Assembly: GCA_027083915.1 (NCBI GenBank)
Contig: JALWML010000112.1
Location: 1-7,237 of the forward strand
Direction: 5' to 3'
From: Lysobacterales bacterium
GTDB taxonomy: Bacteria; Pseudomonadota; Gammaproteobacteria; Xanthomonadales; Marinicellaceae
DNA: 7,237 nucleotides
Position 1 is the stretch's first letter. Each line of letters starts with the position of its first letter. The notes under the pieces are model-generated. The model did not search any database, was not told where the DNA came from, and saw nothing but the letters and a program-made list of their open reading frames with translations. Below, one piece after another: positions 1 through 6,188 of this stretch. Both the position numbers and the translations under genes were made by a program.

Positions 1-1
1 C

Positions 2-523
2 AATAATATAGCCTACTTATATGAAGATATGGGGCTCTATGAAAAGGCAGAAATTTATTACCGAGAATCGTTACAACTACGCAAAATCAAATATACCAAA
101 AACAAAAGCCGCATCTTCAGTTGTCAAGCCAACCTAGCCAGAGTTTTAGCAAAAACTGGTCAATACAAACAAGCACAATCGCTATTAGACCAAGTTATCC
201 CATTTTATATCTTAGAAAACAAATCCAATCTATCCAACAACATAGCTCAAACTGCTATCACCGCAGCCTACTCCTGCCCCAAAGGACTCCAACAGATTAA
301 TAAGTTAGTAAACGAGGTTCAAAAACTGCCAGAAGATAGTTATCGTCGGATGAATGATGAATTATGGTTAGGGCAATTATCCTTTAAATGCCAAGATGTC
401 AAATTAGCTAAATCCTTATTGCTCGCAGCCCAAGAAAAATCTAAAAAGATCTACACAAAAGATTCAGATGGTCAAAAACGCATCGCCCAAATAACACAAG
501 ATATTTTAAAACAGATTAACTAA
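2..523 (+). CDS. TPR-repeat protein, C-terminal part (5' end outside window)
   Basis: The frame is open to the left window edge, so this is the 3' end of a longer gene; the ATG at 29 lies inside the first TPR helix and is not a credible start. 173 residues are visible, ending at TAA 521-523, followed at once by a second TAA (524-526). Visible residues 1-34 (NNIAYLYEDMGLYEKAEIYY and onward) fit a tetratricopeptide repeat: small/aromatic spacing, G-x-Y-x-x-A turn. Residues of about 40-70 (NLARVLAKTGQYKQAQSLL) form a second clear TPR, and DELWLGQLSFKCQDVKLAKS nearer the end is a degenerate third. TPRs are helical protein-binding scaffolds. No enzymatic domain is visible. Such tails often end large kinase-TPR or regulator-TPR proteins, but that is only a possibility here. 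The partner and location are unknown. The TPR call is firm; the function is not recognised. Confidence 0.8.
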   Translation, partial: NNIAYLYEDMGLYEKAEIYYRESLQLRKIKYTKNKSRIFSCQANLARVLAKTGQYKQAQSLLDQVIPFYILENKSNLSNNIAQTAITAAYSCPKGLQQINKLVNEVQKLPEDSYRRMNDELWLGQLSFKCQDVKLAKSLLLAAQEKSKKIYTKDSDGQKRIAQITQDILKQIN

Positions 524-604
524 TAACTCTTCTCGGACACGCTCCTAGTAAAAGGTTTTGTCTGCATAGACAGGAATAAGGTGTTAAAAATAAAAAATAT
601 AATT

Positions 605-638
605 TTGACACTTTTAATGTTTTTTTACGCTTTATAAC
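605..638 (+). promoter_or_regulatory. weak promoter candidate for the beta-helix gene
   Basis: A perfect -35 hexamer TTGACA lies at 605-610 and a good -10-like TATAAC at 633-638, but the spacer is 22 bp, well outside the usual 16-19. A promoter somewhere here is expected because the downstream gene has no closer upstream partner. This exact pairing is doubtful. Confidence 0.25.
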
Positions 639-679
639 TCATGAGGGTTTAGATACCTTCAATTTTAATAAAAATAAGC

Positions 680-683
680 GGAG
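680..683 (+). promoter_or_regulatory. ribosome binding site of the beta-helix gene
   Basis: GGAG lies seven bases before the ATG at 691. This spacing supports 691 as the start, and the encoded N-terminus is a signal peptide. Confidence 0.7.
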
Positions 684-690
684 CAAAACC

Positions 691-3510
691 ATGAATATCT
701 TGAGTGAAATCAAAAAATCAACATTATTTAGTAAGGCAATTGTTTTAGTAATAATCTTACAAATAAACGCACTACAAGCATCACCTATCATCATTGTAAC
801 AGCAGCAGATGGAACGGTTGCTGATGATGGATTGTGTAGTATTGTAGAGGCAATCATCTCAGCCAACACAGATACAGCATCAGGAGCTATGGCAGGAGAA
901 TGTGTAGCAGGAGTTACAGGGCTTGATATCATAGAACTAGCAGTAGATGTAATTCTAAGTACATTCTATGACGATATTATTTTGACTTATATTGACCCTG
1001 ACAATAATACCATACTACTCAATATTGGTAGAACAGGCATTCCAGCGATAGAATCAGAAATAATTTTAGATGGCAATGGTTTTAGCTTAAAACGTAATCC
1101 ATCCAATACATGTACGCTTGATACTAATGTAGATACAGGTGAATTCCGCCTCATGCGCTTACACAGCAATTCTGCCAATCTAAGTCTAATAAATATAACC
1201 CTAGAAGGCGGATGTGCAAATGGACCAGAAAACCACAATGGTGTGGGCGCAGGAGTTTATGTTGAAGAAGGCATATTAAACATTGAAAACAGTATAATAA
1301 ATAACAACCAATCATCACTAGCAGCTGGCGGGGTGTATTTACTTGATGCAAAAGCAATATTAAATCTCGTAAGCAATAGCATTTTTAGTTCAAATAAATC
1401 TGGTTTTGGTGGTGCCATTGGATCAAACGGAGTGATTGAAACAATCGAAAATAGCATGTTTTCAAATAATGTTGCAACAATAAGTAACGGAGGTGCAGTT
1501 TATAACAATGGCAGTTTAACCACTTTAAACAACAGTGTTTTTTCTGTTAATAATGCCAATAGTAATGGCGGTGGAATTTATATTACAACCATAGGTACTA
1601 TTATGGATATAAACAACAGTATTTTTTCAACTAATAGTGCTGATGGTAATACTTTAAGTGAAGGCGGTGGTGGTGTTTATAATGGTGGCACTATTACAGC
1701 AATAAATAACAGCACATTTTCTGGTAATAGTGCTGTTATCAATGGTGGTGGAATTTATAATACAACCATAGGCACTATTATGGATATTAACAATAGCACA
1801 TTTTCTGATAATAGTACTTTTAACTTTGGTGGTGGTGTTAATAATAATGGTACTATTACAGCAATAAACAACAGTACATTTTCTGGTAATAGTGCTGGTT
1901 ATGGAGGTGGAATTATAAATGCAGTGACTATAACGGAAATAAATAATAGCACATTTTTTGGAAATAGTGCTGTTATCAATGGTGGTGGGATTGAAAATTC
2001 TGGCAACTCGGCTAATATAACGATGCTAAACAACAGCCTGTTTATTGAAAATACAGGGACAAATGCAGATTGCAACAATGATGGTGGATCTGTTTCTGGT
2101 AGCAACAACCTCTCTAATCAGCAGAGTAGCAATTGCACATTTGCAGGTTTTATAAGCGGACTAAACGCAAGTACCGTTGGATCATTAGCAGACAATGGAT
2201 GCATGACTCCATTAGCTAATGGTACATGTGTAAAAACGCATGCTTTATTAGCTGGTAGTGAAGCGATTAATTTAGGAGATATTAATGCGACAAATAACGA
2301 TCAAAGAGGCTTTTTTCTTAATGGGTTGCGCGATATTGGGGCATTTGAACGACAAACAGCTCAGGGGCAATGCAGTCAAAATCAAGCAGATGCAATATTC
2401 AATGTCAGTTCAGCTCTTGAATTAAATGATGCCATCATTTGTGCCAATCAAAATGCAGCAACAACAGACACGATAAATTTCACCCAAAACATCACCCTAA
2501 ACACCCACTACGATGATATCATTATAGGCTCATTACTTATTGGCAGAACTGGCACAGCAGCAATTGAAACTCCTGTCATTATTGAAGGCAATGGTTATCG
2601 TTTGCAGCGTAATCCTAATATTAATTGTGTACTTAATGATACAAAAGAAACAGGTGAATTTCGCTTGATGCGATTGCAAGGCAATAATGCCAATTTGAAC
2701 TTGAAACATATTGTGTTAGAAGGAGGATGTGCCGATGGTCCCGATACTCATAATGGTATAGCTGGTGGTATCTATGCAGAAGGTGGAACATTAAGCATAG
2801 GAAACAGTTTATTGGATAACAATCAAGCAAAAAATGTCGCTGGTGCAGTGTATTTAATTGATGCCGCAACAACATTGACTGTATTAGACAGCACCTTTAG
2901 TTTCAATAAATCCGGTAAAGGTGGAGCACTTTACTCCAATGGTATCATTGCAAAAATAGAAAACAGTACTTTTAGTGGTAATGAAGCCAACGGTTATTTA
3001 TCAGAATCCCAAGGTGGTGCGATATGGAACAATAATCAAATATCAGCCATACTCAATAATACCTTTTCAGGCAATAGTGCGGTAAACAACTCAGCGGAAG
3101 GTGGTGCATTATATACAGCAGTGGGCCACACAATATCTCAAATGAACAACAATTTATTTCATCTCAACACGGCAACAACAAATGCAGATTGCTATGAATT
3201 TACTCCTGCGAATGTTACAGGCAGTAATAATGCCTCAGATAAAAACAGCAGTAATTGTACAGCGGTTATCAGTAGCTTTTTATTCACGGCAGAAATTTCG
3301 CCATTAGCTGATAACGGTTGTGTTACACCACTAGCTGATGGTACATGTATTAAAACCCATGCTTTGTCAATAGGTAGTTTAGCCGTTAATTCAGGGATAA
3401 ATGCGACAAATCACGATCAAAGAGGCTTTGTTCCTATTCTTGAGCGTGACATTGGAGCCTTCGAATCTTTTAGTCATGATGATGTATTATTCAAAAATAG
3501 TTTTGAGTAA
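691..3510 (+). CDS. secreted beta-helix protein with two CSLREA / choice-of-anchor Q-like cassettes and a C-terminal F-x-N-x-F-E motif
   Basis: 939 residues. Residues 1-30 form a Sec signal peptide: KK at 8-9, a hydrophobic core AIVLVIIL, and probable cleavage after ALQA. Residues 38-82 resemble the CSLREA domain (CSIVEAIISAN, then GxxxGEC and GLDIIEL). Residues 92-225 and about 227-455 are right-handed beta-helix sequence, with about nine rungs of the type NNSTFSGNSA...GGGIYN. Residues about 497-553 match the choice-of-anchor Q pattern (LADNGC...THALLAGSEAIN...DQRG...DIGAFE). The architecture then repeats: a degenerate CSLREA-like part (561-600), beta-helix with four rungs (607-835) and a second Q-like domain (870-925, ending DIGAFE). 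The last 13 residues are FSHDDVLFKNSFE. Such proteins are exported or surface exposed, and beta-helices often bind or process polysaccharide or act as adhesins. No catalytic residues are recognised, so the activity is unknown. It is bounded by a strong terminator and looks monocistronic. The domain calls are made by eye. Confidence 0.85.
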   Translation: MNILSEIKKSTLFSKAIVLVIILQINALQASPIIIVTAADGTVADDGLCSIVEAIISANTDTASGAMAGECVAGVTGLDIIELAVDVILSTFYDDIILTYIDPDNNTILLNIGRTGIPAIESEIILDGNGFSLKRNPSNTCTLDTNVDTGEFRLMRLHSNSANLSLINITLEGGCANGPENHNGVGAGVYVEEGILNIENSIINNNQSSLAAGGVYLLDAKAILNLVSNSIFSSNKSGFGGAIGSNGVIETIENSMFSNNVATISNGGAVYNNGSLTTLNNSVFSVNNANSNGGGIYITTIGTIMDINNSIFSTNSADGNTLSEGGGGVYNGGTITAINNSTFSGNSAVINGGGIYNTTIGTIMDINNSTFSDNSTFNFGGGVNNNGTITAINNSTFSGNSAGYGGGIINAVTITEINNSTFFGNSAVINGGGIENSGNSANITMLNNSLFIENTGTNADCNNDGGSVSGSNNLSNQQSSNCTFAGFISGLNASTVGSLADNGCMTPLANGTCVKTHALLAGSEAINLGDINATNNDQRGFFLNGLRDIGAFERQTAQGQCSQNQADAIFNVSSALELNDAIICANQNAATTDTINFTQNITLNTHYDDIIIGSLLIGRTGTAAIETPVIIEGNGYRLQRNPNINCVLNDTKETGEFRLMRLQGNNANLNLKHIVLEGGCADGPDTHNGIAGGIYAEGGTLSIGNSLLDNNQAKNVAGAVYLIDAATTLTVLDSTFSFNKSGKGGALYSNGIIAKIENSTFSGNEANGYLSESQGGAIWNNNQISAILNNTFSGNSAVNNSAEGGALYTAVGHTISQMNNNLFHLNTATTNADCYEFTPANVTGSNNASDKNSSNCTAVISSFLFTAEISPLADNGCVTPLADGTCIKTHALSIGSLAVNSGINATNHDQRGFVPILERDIGAFESFSHDDVLFKNSFE
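1690..1735 (+). repeat. 46-bp direct repeat, copy 1 (coding)
   Basis: Starts ACTATTACAGCAATAAA and encodes TITAINNSTFSGNSA. It matches 1852-1897 at all but two of 46 positions, 162 bp apart and in the same reading frame, so whole rungs were duplicated. Confidence 0.9.
1726..1751 (+). repeat. 26-bp exact direct repeat, copy 1 (coding)
   Basis: Starts AATAGTGCTGTTATC and encodes NSAVINGG. It is identical over 26 bases to 1963-1988 and partly overlaps the 46-bp repeat. Confidence 0.9.
1852..1897 (+). repeat. 46-bp direct repeat, copy 2 (coding)
   Basis: Partner of 1690-1735, with two mismatches (T/C and C/T, both synonymous) and the same encoded rung. Their silent nature and small number point to recent duplication or gene conversion within the beta-helix. 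Confidence 0.9.
1963..1988 (+). repeat. 26-bp exact direct repeat, copy 2 (coding)
   Basis: Identical to 1726-1751, 237 bp downstream in the same frame. It encodes the turn between rungs and is part of the expanded beta-helix tract. Confidence 0.9.
2509..3465 (+). repeat. internal duplication, second copy (residues 607-925)
   Basis: The second cassette runs from YDDII to DIGAFE and is colinear with 964-2349 through every landmark, but it has only about four rungs. The two copies differ at many positions, so the duplication is old compared with the rung repeats inside the first copy. Confidence 0.85.
3478..3507 (+). other. C-terminal motif DDVLFKNSFE of the beta-helix protein
   Basis: These are the last ten codons before TAA. 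The motif follows the second choice-of-anchor Q-like domain and resembles the end of the GH26-like protein (SDVVFANGFE). It is absent after the first Q-like domain inside the same protein, so it occurs only at the true C-terminus. A sorting role is inferred. Confidence 0.6.
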
Positions 3511-3519
3511 TATAGATTA

Positions 3520-3558
3520 AAGCAAAAGGCGACTCATCTATGAGTGGTCTTTTAGCTT
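3520..3558 (+). terminator. rho-independent terminator after the beta-helix gene
   Basis: AAAAGGC (3524-3530) pairs with GTCTTTT (3547-3553), with one G-U. After one G-G mismatch, ACTCAT (3532-3537) pairs with ATGAGT (3540-3545) around a tiny loop. The stem can extend through AAGC/GCTT with one bulged A. The descending arm contains the T-run. It lies just downstream of the stop codon (3508-3510). Because the A-run and T-run are symmetrical, it might also act on the other strand. Confidence 0.8.
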
Positions 3559-3585
3559 GCTCTACTCAGTTTGACTTGTTAGTTT

Positions 3586-3616
3586 TTGTCACTAGTTGCA
3601 AACATTATGGTAAAAT
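3586..3616 (+). promoter_or_regulatory. extended -10 sigma70-type promoter of pepD
   Basis: The -10 hexamer TAAAAT (3611-3616) is preceded by TGG (3608-3610), giving the extended TGn element. The -35 is TTGTCA (3586-3591), five of six consensus bases, with a 19-bp spacer that is acceptable for an extended -10. Transcription would start near 3623, leaving a short leader of about 20 bases before the pepD start. Confidence 0.65.
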
Positions 3617-3633
3617 ACTCACAAAATATATTC

Positions 3634-3639
3634 AGGTGA
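3634..3639 (+). promoter_or_regulatory. ribosome binding site of pepD
   Basis: AGGTGA lies five bases before the ATG at 3645. It decides the start in favour of 3645 over the upstream in-frame ATG at 3540, which lies inside the terminator hairpin and upstream of the promoter. Confidence 0.75.
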
Positions 3640-3644
3640 AACCC

Positions 3645-5093
3645 ATGTCAAATTCAATTAGAAATCTCGAACCCAAAGCCTTATGGAATAACTTTGCTGA
3701 CTTAAATGCGATACCGCGTCCTTCTAAGAAAGAAGAAAAGGTTGTGGCTTTTTTAATGGCATTTGCCGAGAGTCATAATTTTGAGGCGTTTATTGATCCT
3801 GTGGGCAATGTGATTTTGAAAAAGCCTGCCACAAGTGGTATGGAAAACCGTAAAACGGTGGTGTTGCAATCGCATATTGATATGGTTTGCCAAAAAAATA
3901 ATGACACCGATTTTGACTTTGATACCCAAGGCATTAACATGTTGATCCAGGGTGATTGGGTCACGGCCGATGGCACTACTTTGGGTGCGGATAATGGTTT
4001 GGGAGTAGCCGCTATTATGAGTGTTTTTGCCTCAGATAATATAGCTCATCCAGCACTTGAGGCCTTGTTTACAATTGATGAAGAAACGGGTATGACTGGT
4101 GCGCTTGGTTTGCAAGCGGGGTATTTGGATGCAGAAATTTTATTGAATCTTGATACCGAAGATGATGATGAAATTGCCATGGGTTGTGCCGGTGGTATTG
4201 ATATAACCGCAACAAAGACTTACGAACAACAAGAGGTAACGGCTACAGCTGCTTATAAAATTACAGTTAAAGGATTGCGTGGTGGACACAGTGGCATGGA
4301 TATTCACAAAGGTTATGGCAATGCCAATAAATTGATGAATCGTGTTTTGTTTGCACTAAAAGATGAAGTGCTGATTGCACAGATTGATGGCGGCTCTTTG
4401 CGCAATGCCATTCCGCGTGAAAGCTCGGCTGTTATAGTTTGTGATGATAAGGATAAAGTGAATGCTATTTTCAAAAGTATTTCAAATGAGATTGTAAACG
4501 AGTATAAAAGTGTTGAAGAAAATATCGAGGTAACGATAGATAAGGTTGATTCTCCACAATATTCTATGTCTTCTTCTGAGCAAGAGCGTTTTCTTAAAAC
4601 CATTTATGCGACTCATAATGGCGTATACCGCATGAGTCCAGATATTGAAGGTTTAGTGGAAACATCCAATAATTTGGCACGAGTTTTGGTCAAAGATGGC
4701 ACAATAAAAGTATTGTGTTTAACGAGAAGTGCCACTGAAGTTGGAAAGACTGATATGGCAAACCAGCTCAAATCTACTTTTGAGTTAGGTAACTTTGCCG
4801 TTAAACTAGATGGAGCTTATCCTGGTTGGAAGCCAAATCCTGATTCTAAAATTCTTAAAGTTTTGCAAAATATCTATTTTGATGTCTTTAAGTCAGAGCC
4901 CAAAATAATTGCTTACCATGCAGGACTTGAATGTGGCATATTAGGGACTAATTATCCTGAAATGGATATGATTTCCTTTGGACCAACGATACAACGTGCT
5001 CATTCCCCTGATGAACGAGCCAGTATTTCTTCGACACAAAAGTTTTGGAAATATTTGCTCGAAATTTTAAAGAATACTCCTTTAAAAAGCTAA
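3645..5093 (+). CDS. pepD: PepD, cytosolic aminoacyl-histidine / nonspecific dipeptidase (M20C)
   Basis: 482 residues from ATG 3645, against 485 in E. coli PepD. It hydrolyses dipeptides, including Xaa-His such as carnosine, with two metal ions, in peptide turnover in the cytosol; no signal peptide is seen. The M20 signature residues are all present and fit the E. coli numbering with a constant offset of three: His77 and Asp79 (SHIDM), Asp116 bridging (GADNG), Glu146 general base and Glu147 ligand (DEETGM), Asp170 ligand (NLDTED), then His453 ligand (RAHSPDE). The lid/dimerisation part carries LRGGHSG (211-217) and LRNAIPRE (252-259). PATSGMENRK, GCAGGID, GAYPGW, HAGLECG and YPEMDM are family hallmarks. 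A longer reading from 3540 would add 35 residues, but that ATG lies in the terminator. It is probably the first gene of a two-gene transcript with the GH26-like gene four bases downstream. The enzyme call is very sure. Confidence 0.96.
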   Translation: MSNSIRNLEPKALWNNFADLNAIPRPSKKEEKVVAFLMAFAESHNFEAFIDPVGNVILKKPATSGMENRKTVVLQSHIDMVCQKNNDTDFDFDTQGINMLIQGDWVTADGTTLGADNGLGVAAIMSVFASDNIAHPALEALFTIDEETGMTGALGLQAGYLDAEILLNLDTEDDDEIAMGCAGGIDITATKTYEQQEVTATAAYKITVKGLRGGHSGMDIHKGYGNANKLMNRVLFALKDEVLIAQIDGGSLRNAIPRESSAVIVCDDKDKVNAIFKSISNEIVNEYKSVEENIEVTIDKVDSPQYSMSSSEQERFLKTIYATHNGVYRMSPDIEGLVETSNNLARVLVKDGTIKVLCLTRSATEVGKTDMANQLKSTFELGNFAVKLDGAYPGWKPNPDSKILKVLQNIYFDVFKSEPKIIAYHAGLECGILGTNYPEMDMISFGPTIQRAHSPDERASISSTQKFWKYLLEILKNTPLKS

Positions 5094-5097
5094 CTTC

Positions 5098-6177
5098 ATG
5101 AGTTTAAGTAAGGCATTGCTGAGTTTTTTATTATGCTTTTCAGTTACTGCTATCGCCCAAATAAAGCTGCAAGTGCCAAGTAACAATAAGATTTACCATG
5201 CAGCTTATCCTGATTTTGGCGGATTTGAAGATATTGTTACGGCTTCTCGAATAACGGATTTTGAATTATTGGCAGAAAAAAACATAACATGGGCTTATTT
5301 TTCAGATAATTGGTTTGATGGCATACATTTTCCTGCGGCCGAAGTGGCAACGATTAATACTTTAGGACGAGTGCCTTTTATTCGAATTATGCCGCGAAAC
5401 ATGAACGAGGATACGCCAGATCCTGTTTATTTTATGCAAGCATTTCTTGATGGAATATTTGATGCGGAAATAACTCAATGGGCACTTGATGCCAAAGCAA
5501 CAGCTATTCCACTCTTGATTGAATTTGGAACAGAGGTTAATGGCAACTGGTTTGGATGGAATGGTCAATATGCTGGTGCTGGCAATACAGCAACTTACGG
5601 AGATCCCTTGTTATACGATGGAGCAGAACGGTTTCGTGATGTTTATCGCCATATCATTGATTTGTTTAATGCACAAAATGTTGATAACGTGACGTGGTTT
5701 TTTCATGTCAATGTTGAAAATGCACCAGATACCTTATGGAACAAAATGAAAGAGTATTACCCCGGTGATAATTATATCGATTGGATTGGGGTAAGTGTTT
5801 ATGGGCCGCAAGATAATTTAGATGGTTGGTGGTCTTTTGAGTCGCTATTGTCGACTAATTGGACAGAAATAAATCAAATCTCAACAGCAGGAAAACCCAT
5901 TGCAATTTTAGAACTTGGCGTCATTGATGATGTTCTATTAGGTGATAAAGCCCAATGGATTACAGATGCTTATGCCAGCGTTACAACTAGTGGTGCATTT
6001 TACCCAAATATTAAGGCCATGAGTTGGTGGCATGAAAATTTCGATGTAACCAATTTACGCATTGATACCAGTGTTGAATCACTGGCAGCTTATCAAGGAG
6101 CTCTTGCTTCTGACCAATTTATTTCACAAGCTCTTTTTTCAAATAGCGATGTTGTTTTTGCTAATGGCTTTGAATGA
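5098..6177 (+). CDS. secreted GH26-like glycoside hydrolase (beta-mannanase-like) with C-terminal F-x-N-G-F-E motif
   Basis: 359 residues. Residues 1-20 are a signal peptide (K5, core ALLSFLLCFSV, cleavage TAIA|Q), so the product is exported. The rest reads as a (beta/alpha)8 hydrolase of the GH26 type. Glu146 in FGTEVNGNWFGW (143-154) matches the acid/base in HEMNG-x-W; Glu272 in KPIAILELG (266-274) matches the nucleophile. YIDWIGVSVYG (226-236), NVTWFFHVN (197-205) and the late MSWWHE (308-313) are also family-like. Known GH26 enzymes are mainly endo-beta-1,4-mannanases, some lichenases or xylanases. The true substrate cannot be read here. The canonical His before the acid/base is Thr145 and the usual Arg is Glu142, so specificity or activity may differ. 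It starts four bases after pepD without a clear Shine-Dalgarno, suggesting co-transcription and coupled translation. It ends FSNSDVVFANGFE, like the beta-helix protein. The GH26 call is good but made by eye. Confidence 0.78.
   Translation: MSLSKALLSFLLCFSVTAIAQIKLQVPSNNKIYHAAYPDFGGFEDIVTASRITDFELLAEKNITWAYFSDNWFDGIHFPAAEVATINTLGRVPFIRIMPRNMNEDTPDPVYFMQAFLDGIFDAEITQWALDAKATAIPLLIEFGTEVNGNWFGWNGQYAGAGNTATYGDPLLYDGAERFRDVYRHIIDLFNAQNVDNVTWFFHVNVENAPDTLWNKMKEYYPGDNYIDWIGVSVYGPQDNLDGWWSFESLLSTNWTEINQISTAGKPIAILELGVIDDVLLGDKAQWITDAYASVTTSGAFYPNIKAMSWWHENFDVTNLRIDTSVESLAAYQGALASDQFISQALFSNSDVVFANGFE
6145..6174 (+). other. C-terminal motif SDVVFANGFE of the GH26-like protein
   Basis: These are the last ten codons before TGA. 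Over the last 13 residues 8 are identical to the end of the beta-helix protein (F, S, D, V, F, N, F, E at matching positions), although the two proteins share no fold. A C-terminal sorting or anchoring tag is inferred. Confidence 0.6.
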
Positions 6178-6188
6178 TTGTTTTTCGA

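Larger units (their letters stand above)
524..690. other. AT-rich intergenic region with weak hairpins
   Basis: This is a 167-bp gap without a credible ORF on either strand. It holds two weak inverted repeats. The first is TTTTGTCT (556-563) against AGACAGGA (568-575), with a GCAT loop and two G-U pairs. The second is GTGTTAAAA (581-589) against TTTTGACAC (603-611), with one G-U pair, followed by TTTT, AATG and a run of T. The second could be a weak rho-independent terminator for the TPR gene, but its stem is mostly A-T. The same bases also contain a perfect TTGACA (605-610), so the stretch could serve termination, initiation or neither. Confidence 0.4.
964..2349 (+). repeat. internal duplication, first copy (residues 92-553)
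   Basis: The first of two homologous cassettes within the beta-helix gene runs from YDDII to DIGAFE. Shared landmarks with the second copy are IGRTG, I-x-GNG, RNP, TGEFRLMRL, LEGGCA-GP, the NNS-F rungs, LADNGC-TPLA-GTC-KTHAL and DQRGF...RDIGAFE. This copy has about nine rungs and is therefore longer than its partner. Confidence 0.85.

Noticed and set aside
556..575. Hairpin TTTTGTCT/AGACAGGA as terminator of the TPR gene
   Set aside because: The stem has two G-U pairs and no T-run follows it, so it is only mentioned as a weak inverted repeat.
639..932. Minus-strand ORF opposite the start of the beta-helix gene, and other antisense ORFs within 987-2875
   Set aside because: They lie opposite a gene with signal peptide, domain structure and ribosome site. 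Their translations show no recognisable domain and look like shadows of the Asn/Gly-rich coding strand.
1500..2000. Regularly spaced repeats that could suggest a CRISPR array
   Set aside because: The repeats are in frame within a long ORF, encode beta-helix rungs, vary at synonymous sites, and the spacing sequence is also coding and similar.
3532..3545. Palindrome ACTCAT/ATGAGT as an operator site
   Set aside because: It is the apex of a longer stem with A-run and T-run arms directly after a stop codon, which fits a terminator better.
3540..3644. 35-residue N-terminal extension of PepD from the ATG at 3540
   Set aside because: The ATG lies in the loop of the rho-independent terminator and upstream of the extended -10 promoter. 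It has no ribosome site, and E. coli PepD aligns from the ATG at 3645, which has AGGTGA upstream.
6178..6188. Shared bidirectional terminator between the convergent GH26-like and yeiH genes
   Set aside because: Only 11 bp lie between the stop codons, and no stem of useful length was found there or in the flanking gene ends.
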